The notes below the pieces were generated by a model. It saw only the letters and a program-made list of their open reading frames with translations, made no database searches and had not been told where the DNA came from. A stretch of 64,000 nucleotides of DNA from the NCBI GenBank assembly GCA_029204225.1, contig CM055107.1, positions 17,394,809-17,458,808 on the forward strand, given 5' to 3'. This document shows, piece by piece, positions 38,601-50,600 of this stretch. This DNA is from Diphasiastrum complanatum (taxonomy: Eukaryota > Streptophyta > Lycopodiopsida > Lycopodiales > Lycopodiaceae). How positions within the stretch are numbered: position 1 is the first letter of the stretch; the number at the start of each line of letters is the position of its first letter. The translations under genes were made by a program, and so were the position numbers.

Positions 38601-41600
38601 AATTGAGTCTAATCATGTTCTAAGCCAAGTGGAAGAAGCTCGGTGCTCGTTGATGAGAGTCAATGCAGTTGCTTTGTGCTGACATCTGAAATGAATCTAA
38701 CTCGTCAATTGCAAGCAGCATGAACCAACTACAAAGAATTCATCAAACTTTCCCAGAGTAGACAGCTTTATTGGCTGCCCTTTTTGGCGATAAAGCGTGG
38801 AGGTGATATATTAGGTCTTCATAGCCGAACTCGAAGAAAATTTGGTGAGGTGCACAAAAGGTATCTAGCGGCTTCTTAGCAAGACTTCAACAAAAAACTG
38901 TGAGGATTGATACATACTTTGAAGTTTGAGGACCTTGGATTTCAAAGCAATAGTGCGGAGCCTACACTTTATGTTATGGTAAAAAATGATCAGATTGTTA
39001 TTGTAGTGATGCATGTTAATGATCTTATGATCACAGCTTCTAATCATATTTTGATTCTGAATGACTTCTCATCAGACTTTGACATGAAAGATCTTGCTTC
39101 ACTATAATAATTCTCGGAATTGAGGTATGCACAGTAGCACATGGTCTATTTATTTCTCAATCTAAGTATGCTCATGAACTACTTAAAAAATTTGGGATGT
39201 CAGAATGCAAACCAATTTCAGCTCCATATGATTGTGGATGTAAGCTCATAAAACCTGAGGAAGATCAAGATGTGGATGAAACATTATAAACATAACTTGT
39301 TGGAAGTTTGATCTATCTAACGACTACACAGCCAAATATTGCTCATGGTAAGTCAGTTTATGGCTAAACCAAAGCAAGTTCATTGAAAAGCTGCAAAGCG
39401 GATACTCAAATATACTAAAGGTACTATACGGTTTGGTATCTACTATGGGAGACAAAGTGTTCTGCAATTACAAGGATTTGTTGATGCGGAAGATCTACTA
39501 CGAAGAGTATCGAGCTACTTTGAGTGCAGCATGTGAGGCAATCTGGTTACGAAGGATTCTACATGATCTTCATATGGTATAAGAACACCCATAGTACTTC
39601 CGTGTCATCAACAGAGTTGCATCAAGTTGGCAGGACAAAGCATTCTAATGTACAACAACATTTCATTAAAGAGAAACTCCAAAGTCATGAAGTAGAGCTT
39701 ATCTATTGTCCACAAAAGAGCAAGTTGCAGCTATTTTTACTAAGGGACTTGATAGAGCTACATTTAAGAAGTTTAGAGATATTCAGGAGTAATAAATAAC
39801 AAAGTAAACATTAAGGGGGAGCGTTAGAAATTAATGTTTATTTTACCTCTAGCGTTTCTAGGCCATGCCTGCGTGCTATTTTAGGGGCCTATACTCTTCT
39901 TAGGTTAGTCACATTTATGTCCATGTAGTAGGGCATGAGAGAGCTGTAATTGGGCTCAAATTTTTGACTTAATCATTAGCTTGCACTTTTACCTAAAATA
40001 GGCACTAGTTTTAGAAATTAGCTTTTTGCTTTTGCATAGTTTTGGCCTAAGATAAATCTAGAAGAATATTATATAAGGAGGGCCAGCGCCTGCCGCCCGC
40101 CGCCCACCTCAACTCTATGTAGCAAGTTTCAGCTTTATTCATATCAATCTAAGATATGCTGTTTTGCTCAATCAAGTCATGGTTGTTTCGTGTGAGTGCT
40201 AATATGATTAGTACACTTCTATCTAGCTAATATCCATAATTCTAATACTCCTAGCTACCCCCCCACCTCCTTACTAGAACAGGTTGATGGTAGGTCCACT
40301 GAGCTAAAGTGGTGGGGGGGGGGGGGCTCGAGAGCGAGTAAGTACTCCAGCAATCCACCATTCTTGACCCCAAGGTACACAGTTATCGTGATTATGGGAA
40401 TATGATGCCAACAATGCATAGTAAAAATTAAGTGACATGGCAAAATAAATTTTAGCCATGGGGGAAAAAGGTAAAGCATAAAATATAGTGGATGTTATAC
40501 TTCGAACAAAGCCAGCTATAGGAAATCATGGAAAGTGTTACGATTTTCAATTGCCATTCTTGCAACAAGGGAGAAATAGTGTGAGCAATTACAACTCAAA
40601 TGGAATTCTCATAACTTGGCATGATCTGATGAGCAACTAAAATCTGTTACCAACCATATTTGCATCGTCTTTTCCTCAGTAATCGCCAAAGCAATCATGC
40701 AACTCTTTAGCTCAATGTTTAAAATAATTTATTGATTATTTGATGTTTGGGAGGACTGGACATATCGTTTATTAATGCTCATATGTTGCACTCTAATAAG
40801 ATTCTTGTGATTTGCATCTACATTAAAAATCGTTAGTCCTCTAGCCTCATAGTAGAGAACACCATAACCACTTCGGTGACATTAAAACTCTTCTAAAATG
40901 GCGTTTTCCTTCTGAAGGATTATACAAATTACCCTTGAGAAGAGAGACTCCGATTCAAGAGATAACGAGGTACTGTTTCCTCTTGCAGATCAATGCACTA
41001 CAAAGTAGCAAAAGCAGGGAATCAGCTTCAGCATAGAGTAACTCGTTAAGATAAGATTTCTTGAAAAGAGATTTTCAATTCTCTTATATTCTGAGCATAG
41101 TTGCAGCGAATCGCGATTCGCTGGGACTGCGATTCGCGGGTCGCGATTCTGCGAATCGCGATTCGCGACCCAGAATCGCAAAAAAAAAAAAAAAATTCTT
41201 TTTTTTTTTTGGAAAAATAGCTTATTGCTGAAATTTTTTTAGGGGATCAATGGTCAAACCAGCGTTTTGCCTCTCATAAGTGCAGTAGATGAGGCACAAA
41301 CAGATCTTATTTTCAATAGCTATCCGGTTGTCATTTGCTCTGGTTTTCAGTAAATGTTAATGCTACAGTTTGGACTATCAACTGTATGGATGATGATCAC
41401 TTTTGCAATTGGTTCACTGGAGATGTGAGTGCAATGTACATACAGTTGGGGGCATAAATATTGGGCCCTTCTCGGCGCGCATTTGGACACCCCATTTTTA
41501 TCTACAAGGGGGCGGTGGCATTTTATCTACAATGTCTATATAGCAAGAAGCTCTAGGGGGGTTCGGGGGACAGTAGCCCCCCGGGAAACGGGGGGTTCGG

Positions 41601-44600
41601 GGGGCGGTAGCCCCCTGGTGGGGGGTTTGGGGGGCAACGCCCCCCAACGGCGCGGTCCGGGGGCTGCCGGTAGACCCCGGCCCCGACGGTAAGGCCTCTT
41701 CATGATTTGGCCTTCCAACTCCCCGAGTGAAAACACACTTTTTGGTGTTTCGCACCCGAAACAGTCGGCAAACTACACAATCATAATCCTCTCGATCAGA
41801 GCTTTCATCTGATACCCATATTGCCTAAAAAAATTTCAAAAAAAAAAAACAAAAATCGATTCTACACGATTCTAGGAAAATCCCGAATCGCGATTCTGAA
41901 TCGCGATTCGGGAATCGCGCTGCAACTATGATTCTGAGCTACTGAACCTTGATTTGAGTATTACACCATTCTAGCAAAGTATACCATCAACCTAATCGGT
42001 TGCGTCTAGTCAAAAATCAATACTCATTCTCAAAAAGCATATAGCAACTTGTAGAAGGACAAGCACTAAATACACATAAATCACAACTAGCCAATAATCT
42101 AGCCCTAAGAGTGTCAGTATAACAGTGCTACATGAACAAAAAACTGTCTGGATAAAGTACTTTGCTATCTGACACTTATCCAGAACTGCATGTTCAAATC
42201 TAGCTTTGCTAACTGGTATCCTATAATAGAAGAAATTTTCCCAGTTAGTCTATGTTGTTCACAATGAAACTTACAGACATTCATAAGCTTTTTGAAGAAC
42301 AAAATTGCAGTCTTCAAATGAAAAAATTGACTAGAGATAGCATGATGTGAATTCCATTTTTCCAAACTTAGTATTATTTGCTGAATTGCATGACATGCCC
42401 CCAAAGATAGTTCAGAACAACAACCTTAATTGTCTTTGACATACAATCAACAGTACCTCGTGATGGAAGTAGCCTGGCTGGTCTGTATCTTTGAGTTGTT
42501 TTCGGTCATCACCCGAACTGATGAGTCCACTTTGATCCACATTCCAGCCCTTGTACTGAGCAAGAACGTCTAGAGACAGATGGTGAATGCAGCTTATGGA
42601 ATTCACATTGCTTGTTAGAGCATTTTCTGCGAGGTGGAATATGTTAGCAAAATATTCCTCCAGATTAAGAAACACAGTTTGCAGGTTTTTGAGCTCAAGG
42701 GTTTTAAGTTCCAAGTCTTGGGAGGCTATCTCCATTCTCTTTCTGATAACAAGCAACTCGGCCTGTGATGAGGAGAGGTCATTCTCAGCTTCAACTTTAC
42801 ACCTAAGTGAAGCATCCAGCTGAAGTCTTAGCACTTCTATTGTTTTCTTTGCCTCATCTACCTGCCGCCGTGCTTCTGACCTCGTTGTCTCAAGCAGTTC
42901 CTTTTCTTCTAAAAGTTCTGATGAAGCTTTGGTTGACTGTAAAAGCTCGGCCACAAGCAAATCTCCTTTGTCATGGGCCTCAATCAGAGACTGCTGCAAA
43001 GTCTCGACTTCCTTTATTTTAGCATTTGCAGCATCCTTCCAGAACATGTTTTCTGTGTTTAGTTTCCAAACCTGCTCTTGAGCACGATCCCTGGCTTCTT
43101 CAAACCTCTTTGCAGTCAAAATATGAGCATTATTAGCTTCCTCATATTTAGAAGCATCCAAATTTGCTCGCACCTGAAAGTCCTTCAACTCCAGAGTGAG
43201 TGAAGCAGCGCTATCTTTGTACTTGGCAATATCTTTTCTAGCTACAGCAAGTTCATCCTGTGCCTTGCCTTGCTCTTGAACCACCCATTGTACCTTCTGT
43301 ACAAGATTTTTCAACTGAAATGTCGCCGGTATGTCCACATCGTCAAATACATGCTCAATGTGAACCAGAACGGCCTTGATTAAACCAAGCTCTTTTTCCA
43401 GCTTAGCACTTTGAACCTCATAAGCAGCTAAGTTCCTGATTTTGGTACTGTATTCATCTAGCAATGTATCCTTTTCTTGTATGTCTTTTTTATATGTAGC
43501 TACAAGCAAGTCAATCTCAGCCGTTTTCTCCACAAGAGCCTGTTTCAGGGAATCTCGCTGTTGTGCCAGTCCTTTTCCTTTCTTCACAGCTAAACTCAAC
43601 TTCTCTTTCAGGGAAAGCAATTTCTGCTCAGTCTCACTAGATTCTAGCTGGAACCTATCCCGCTCATCAGATGCTGAGTGAAGTTCTTCTCTCACTCTTT
43701 GTAGCTTGAGCTGAAATCCCTGTATCTCATCTTCCTGATATGCCATGGTCATGGCAGCCTCCTCCCATTTCCTACTAAAATCAAGTAGTTCTAGATCTTT
43801 TAATGCTAGTTTCTCCATCAACTGCTGCTGCTTTTGTTCGTTTGCTTCTCTTTCTTTTCTTTGTTGCTCAGTTTCTGCAACAATTGCAGTAGTCCTTTGT
43901 GTCAGCTCGTCAAACTCTTCAGTGGTCAATTTATGTTTATCTAGGAGCATATGTATGCATGCCTCAAGGCGACTAACGGGATCAGTACAATGGCCACTCT
44001 CAGTCTTCTCTCCAAATTTCTCAAAATGGAATGTCTGCAGTTTCTCGAGTAAAGTATCCAATGCTGAACAAAGACTTGCATAAGTTTCTTTTATATTTTC
44101 TAAAGCTAATGCTTGTTCATCAAATCTCTTTTTAAGAACATCTGCATCCGTTTGTAGTAAAGCTTTTTCATGAGCTGATTTCTCAGTTGCATTTGAAAGT
44201 TCCTCTGATATATTTTGAAGCTTATTTAGCAAAAGTTCATTTTCCTGCTGCTGCTTAGCTAAAGCTTCAGCAAGGATGTTCATCTTATCCTGAGACTCCT
44301 GCAACTCAGCATTCAAAATATTGACAGCAATTTCAGACCTGTGAAGATTTTGTTCAGCAGAAGTGACCAAATCTTGAAATTTTAGATAGCTGTTGACAAG
44401 CCAATCCAATCTATAAGTAAGATCTTTGTCTGTCAACTCAAGTGGTAATGTGATTCCTGCAAGTATATTCTCCAAGTGTTTATGAATGGTGCTAGCTAAG
44501 CTTTGTTCTGCTTGCAAAGCTTTTCCATCTTCCACAGCCTTTTCACTTTTTCTCAGCTCCAACTCCATTTCTTGCAATGACACATCTTTGGCCTGCATCT

Positions 44601-47600
44601 CTTTTTCATAAGAAGCTTTCAAAGAGTCAAACTCTTCAGATTTTACCATCAGTGCATGTTTAAGACCATCACGTTGTTGAACAAGTCCTTTCCCTTTGCT
44701 TATAGCCAGATTTAACTTTTCTCTTGTGGACAAAAGCTTTTGTTCCATCTGATTGAGCTCAAACTCTAGATTAGCTTTCTCTGTAATTGCTAGATTGAGA
44801 TCATCTGTGAGATTTTTCAGTTGTTTCAACAAATCTTCAGTATTGCAGTCATCTGAAGTCATAGATGCAGCTTTCTCCAGTTTTTCTCCCACACTAGCAA
44901 GCTCCACTTCCTCAAAATTTCTTTTGTCTGTCATATATTGCACAGTCATGTGCTCTGATGGTGTCAATCTTAGCATTTCTATGCTGGACGGCCCATGATC
45001 TTTGGCAGAAAAAGCAAGTCTTGCCATGAGCTCATCAATGTCAAAAATCACAGCTTTATACTTTTCACATAGTGCAGGCATACTTGCCTCAAGATACTTA
45101 CTGATCAGGCTATCAGGATGAAGCCTAGCACTCTCACCCTTTATACTCTCATGAATGGCATCCAGCAGTTTCAAAATTGTCTCCACATCCACATTTTGAT
45201 GACTTTGACCCACATCCTCAATTTCATCGTGTGACCGTACTTCGGCAGGAAAAGGTGCTCCCTCTTTATTGCATGATATGACTTGAGTAACTTGTAAAGA
45301 CGAGTGCTTTGGCTCATCTTCATGCCACCCAACTGAACCTCCATGCTGCCCACATGATTCATCTGAAACTTCTCTGCGCTGCTGCAAGCTTGTAAACTCG
45401 TCCTGTATTCCTTTTGTTAACAATTGAAACTGCTGATTCTGTTGCACCACTTCATCCAGAAAAAAGATCAACTCGGCAGTTTGTCCTTGCAAACCAGATA
45501 TATCAGATTGCAGTGCAGAATTTTCTGCTTTACTCTCAGATATTTGATTATTGATGGTTGTACACCTGTCCTTTAGTTTACCAAGATTCTCTGTGATGAA
45601 GTTGCTTTGCTCTTTCCAAAGCATACTTCCACCCATCATGCTAGCCAAATGAGCATAGTGCTGAAAGAATTCTTCCAATAATGTGCTACACCTTTCACTC
45701 AACTCCTGGAGGTTACTTGCAAGCATCATTTTTTCTTTCTTGTCTGCATCTGCCTCATCCTTTAGCTGCTTAGAATGTGCTTGAACAATTGCATTCTCAT
45801 TTTCTGCCCGCTGAAACTGTGTCATATATTGGGAATAAAAAGTTTGAAGGTACTCAATATGCTCCAACAAAATCTTTGTGTTGTAGCATGTACAGTGAGC
45901 CAACTCGGTTACCTTTTTCCACTTTACATGGGGCTCTGACAGTGAGAATGTGCCGGAATTTTTCTCTGTCCTATCAGTTGAAAGATGGCCAAGCTCATTG
46001 ACGAGGTTATCACACACTCGATCCAACATTTGTAATCTTTCGCTTAAATATTGGTTTACTGTAAAAAGTATTTGTTCCAGTTGGACTCTGTTCAAGGATT
46101 GAAGTGCAGCTGAATCTGCAGCCTTCATTTTCAACATCTTGATCCAACCTGTTTTTGCATCAGTGTCATGTCTAGCTTGTTCATCCAAACTATCAATTCC
46201 ATTATCCAATAGCCCTACCTTATCAGTCAATCCCTGATTCAATGCTTCATTATTCAAAGACCCAACTTTACCTGCTTTCTCTAAAGCCATATTTTGCATT
46301 GTCTCACAGCTATTTTGTGAACCTATTTGTAGAGGAGTCTGGTGACTGGATGCCTGTACACATCTGTGATGTTCCTTGGTTAATAGCACAACCTTATCAG
46401 TCAACTCTTTGTTAAGTTGTAGCTGTGAAGCTGCAAAAACTTCGAGGCGACTCAATGCAAGTACAAGTTCTCCCCTCTCGTTTTCTACTTGATGGAGTCT
46501 TTGAAGTGCTGATTCCAAGTCTGCTCGAAGAACATGCTCAGATTTCAGCAGAAGATCTCCAGCCATAACTTTTCCAGCAACTGTCTCTGAGGGAAGAGGA
46601 CCAATAGCAGATACATGTGAACTTTGCTCAGAATCACTTGCATGAGGATCGTTACCACTGGAACTTGCTCTTTCTTCAAACACTTTGACTAGCTTTGCAA
46701 CACCAGATGCAAGTTGATTACTAGAATCAAGCTTATTCGAAACAGCCACACGGCCACTATCAGTGGGCAAAACATCACAACTTGCTTTGGCATATGCATC
46801 AAGGTGAGCTCGCAATTGCAACACTTGATCTGCATCTTTGATGTTCTGATCTCTGGCATCCCTCTGCAGCTCTTTGATTTGAGCTAGCAACTCAGCTGTT
46901 TCTGCAGCACTTCTTGATGCTAACTCTCGCAAACTTTCTCTTGACAATTCTAAATCAGCAGTCAGTTGTGCTTTTGTCACTTCAGTTTCCACTGACTGCT
47001 GAATGAGAACCCCACTAACCGATTGCAATTGTCCTTCAAGATGTAAGTTATCTTGCCTAGAGACCTGCAGGTCCTGTTCTAGTAGTGACATCTCTGATTT
47101 CAGTTTGACTATCTCTTCTTCTAATGCCTGAACTTGTGACTGTAAATGTCTTGATTCACATTGCAGATGTCCATTTTCCTCTTCCTCCATGAGAACCCGA
47201 CTCTTTAACTTTTCAACTTTTTCAAAAGCATCATCCTTCTCGCTCCTTAAAGAACGTAGTTGCTCCTTTGATCCATCCAACTCAAAAAGTAAGCTTTCCT
47301 TCTGTGTTGTGAGCAATTTGAGGCCCAGCAATGAAGATTCGAGCTCCTCTGCAAGGCGTTTCTTTTCCATGTTCCTCTCGTCAGCCAACTGTCTACAGCA
47401 CTCCAACTCTTGTGTGACATGCATAAAATTTGCATTCAAAGTCAGCATATCCTGATTGATAGCTTCAAGTTTCATGAGTAGATGAAACTTTTGCTCATTA
47501 GAATCCTGCAGCAGCTGCTCTGTTTTTTTCAGGCTTGTAGATTTCTCCTCTTCAAGATTCAAAAGCTGCACTCTGGACGTTTCCAAAGCAGTAAACAGGT

Positions 47601-50600
47601 TTGCTCTACCATCAGACATCTCTTGCAACTTTTGTCTAAGATCTTTGACCTGGCCATGCAAGTTCATGCTTTCCTCTGCCATATCTCTCTCCTGCAGACT
47701 CGAAGCCTCAAGACTGCCAAGTAGAAGCTGGTTTTCAGGTTCCAACTTCTGCACATGCATATGTTTTGCCTCTATCTCACTGGTTTCCAGTATCCTATCC
47801 ACTTTGAGCTCCAATTGCAATGCTTCAAGCTCAGAAATAAGAACTTTCTTTTCTCTAGTGACCGTCTCCAGTTCATCCTTCATTTCTGCAAATTTACTTG
47901 ACAGGTCCATAAGCTCTTGTTTTGATATATCAAGAGCACACAACAGGCTAGCTCTATCATCAGGTACTGTTACCAATTCTCTGACATCTTGAATCTGGCT
48001 GTGTCCAAGCACTCTCTCTTCAACAATATCTTCGCTCTGCAGCTTTGAAATTTCAGAACTTTCCGAAGGCAACTCTCTCTCTGACTCTAGGCTTTGTGAC
48101 TGCACGTTCATGGTTTCCACCTCACTCTCATGGTGCAGCTTTTGTTCCTCAATCTGTTTCTCCAGTGCTTCAAGCTGGCCCACAAGAATCCCATTCTCGT
48201 TTCTTACATTCCTCAGCTGGTCACTCGTTTCTGCAAGATTGGTTGTAAGCTCCAGGATCTGCTCTCTTGAAGTTTCAAGGGTGGATAACAAAACTGCTTT
48301 ATGATCAGATAATTCTTGCTGCTGTTGTCTCAAACTCTCAATCTGACTGTGCAAAACCACAATTTCCTCTGTCAGATCTTTAAGCCGTAGATCTAAGTTT
48401 TCTGAACTGCCCAGAAGGGTCTGCCTTTCTGTCTCCAGTTCCAGTAAATGGGAGCTTAGTGACTCGATCTCACCACTATTTTGTAGCCTTTCTTCTTCAA
48501 TATGTTTCTGCAATGTTTCAAGCTTAAACTCAAGATCCTGTTTCTCTTTACTGTTATCATTTATCTGGCTACTTAAATCTGTAAGTTTGCTTGACAGTTC
48601 CATGATCTGCTGTCTTGAGGTTTCACGAGCAGAAGATAGGCCTGCTCTACTGCTAAGCCCTTCTTGCAACTGGTGTCTCAGATCTTCAATCTGACCCTTC
48701 AAAAGTAAAGCCTCCTCTGCCGCAGTTTTGTCCTGCACTTGTAAATCTTCAATAGTGAGGAGAAGCATTTGTTTTTCTGTCTCTAAATCCTGTGCATGAG
48801 CACATGAAGCCTCCAACTCATTTGCATGTTGTAACCATTCTCCTTCCATCTGCTTCTGTGATTCTTCAAGCCGAGATACTAGTGATACTTTTTCATTTGT
48901 GACAACATTTAGCTGCTCTTTTGTCTCCATAAACTTTCTTAAGAGCTCATCAGCATCTTCTTTATTCTTACACATTTGATGCTTTGACTCTTGAAGTTCA
49001 AAGATAAGTTCACCTTTAGCTTCTTTCAATGACTGCAAATCAACTAGAAGTTTTCCTTTCTCTTCTTCCATACCAACAAACGTGTTTCTATAGTCACCAA
49101 GGAAATTTTTCAGTTCAAAATTGCTGTCTTTCACATTCTGCAGCTCAATCCTTGTCTGTTTCAGATCACTGTCTAGTTGACTATTCTGGCTTTCCATCTT
49201 TCTTAGCTCCTCTTCCAGCTGTAAAATGCATGATTCATTCCGAGTTCCTGATTCCTCTAGATACAGTAGTGATCCTTTGAGTTCTGCATTTTCATGTTGC
49301 AATTTCTCTACCTCAGTTCTTGTTTGTATGAGGTCATTGCATAGTACTGCTTTCTCATTTCCCATATTTTGCAACTGCTCTGTCAGTTGTGAAAGAAGTA
49401 ACTCATTTTCATTAGCCACACCTTCTAAATGTCTCAATGATTCTTTCAGTGCTGATGTCTGCTCAGCTTCCTTACAAGCAAGCTCCTCCAGTTCAGCTTG
49501 TTTCAACAAAGAAACCTTTCGCAGCTGCTCTTTCTCATCAAGAATAGCCAAAAGCCCAGCGTTTTCTCTCTCTACCTCATTTGAATGTACTTCGGCATGC
49601 TCGAGAGCACTTGCCAAGCCTTCCTTGTGGACAGTCATCTTCTTCATTTCCTGTCGACATTCTTCAAAACTGTAGACAAGTTTCTCCTTGTCAAAAATGG
49701 CTTCTTGCAACTGTTGTTTTGCAAGATTCAGCTCAGAATACAAGTGACTCTCCTTGTGTTGACTCTCCTCTAACTGGTCGTTCAGTTTCTGATATTTCAA
49801 ATCCAATTCCGAATTCTCAACAGCCAGATCTTTCATACTCTTCTCCATCAATGTCAAATCACAACATACTTTTTCTTTTTCTTTAGTGACTGTGAGATAG
49901 TTCTGTCTCATTTCCATGAGTTCTATGGCGACTCGTTCCTTCTCCAAGTGAGAACTCTCTATTTTTTCACTCGATTGTTGTAACTCATGAAAAAGTTTTG
50001 CTCTTTCTTCCTGGAGTGAACGCAGCAGTTGTTTTGATTCCTCTTGTTGCAAACCATCTTGAACTATTTTCTCCTGAAAATTTGTCCTAGCTTCTTGAAA
50101 TGTGTTTGCCAGCACTATCTCACAATCAAGAGCCTCTTTAAACTGTTGAGAGAAGAAGTGTGGTCCTTTATCACCATAGAAACTTCCAATCTGATCCGCA
50201 TCTTCTCCTGTAGCCTGAGTTTTCAGCTGCAGAGTTTGATTCTTTTTTGTAGATGTTCCAAGATCTTGTGTAAGCTGAGCATTCTCCTCTAACACTTGTT
50301 GCAGATCTACACCGGCATTAAGCTCGGAAGACAAATTCTCACCTTCTTCTAAATTGCCCACATGTTCCTTGAAATGCAGAATGGTGTCATCATGCTTTGC
50401 AAGCTCCTGCAGATTCTCTACCACGGACTCGACCTCTGGATGACCACCACCGCTATCTTTCCCCTCGATTGGCACTTCAAATCTCTGCAGTGGGGTGCAC
50501 TGAGCAACCTCTTCTTCTTCCTTCAATTTGTTTGGAATCTGCAGTGTCATTTAGAAAAACAAAATATCCACAGCATCACAGCTCTGTACAGACTTGCCTA

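Larger units (their letters stand above)
36492..42456 (-). other. Intron 3 of the golgin-like gene (6.0 kb)
   Basis: Bounded by GTACTGTT and GTTGCAG. It holds a sense-strand copia linker fragment (36960-37310), an antisense copia RT/RNase H remnant (38900-39820) with its LTR (39822-40247), a 13-base G run (40314-40326) and an hAT-type miniature element with target duplication (41088-41938). The stretch 37310-38900 and the pieces 40330-41080 and 41940-42410 show nothing I can name. Confidence 0.75.

Noticed and set aside
41429-41755. Gly/Pro-rich ORFs on both strands within the miniature element
   Set aside because: Translation of the G/C-run repeat in a non-autonomous element; no start context, domain or homologue.
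42412-42456. C-terminal residues of the large open frame (VLLIVCQRQLRLLF)
   Set aside because: They follow a good donor (GAG|GTACTG) and are intron; coiled coil resumes in exon 4.
43745-50292. Numerous plus-strand ORFs opposite exon 3
   Set aside because: Shadows of the coiled-coil reading frame, rich in Ser, Leu and Cys with no domain or splice support.
50539-50550. ATG at 50550 as a start codon for the large coiled-coil protein
   Set aside because: It lies upstream of the exon 3 acceptor within the intron; the spliced N-terminus from exons 1 and 2 matches the family.
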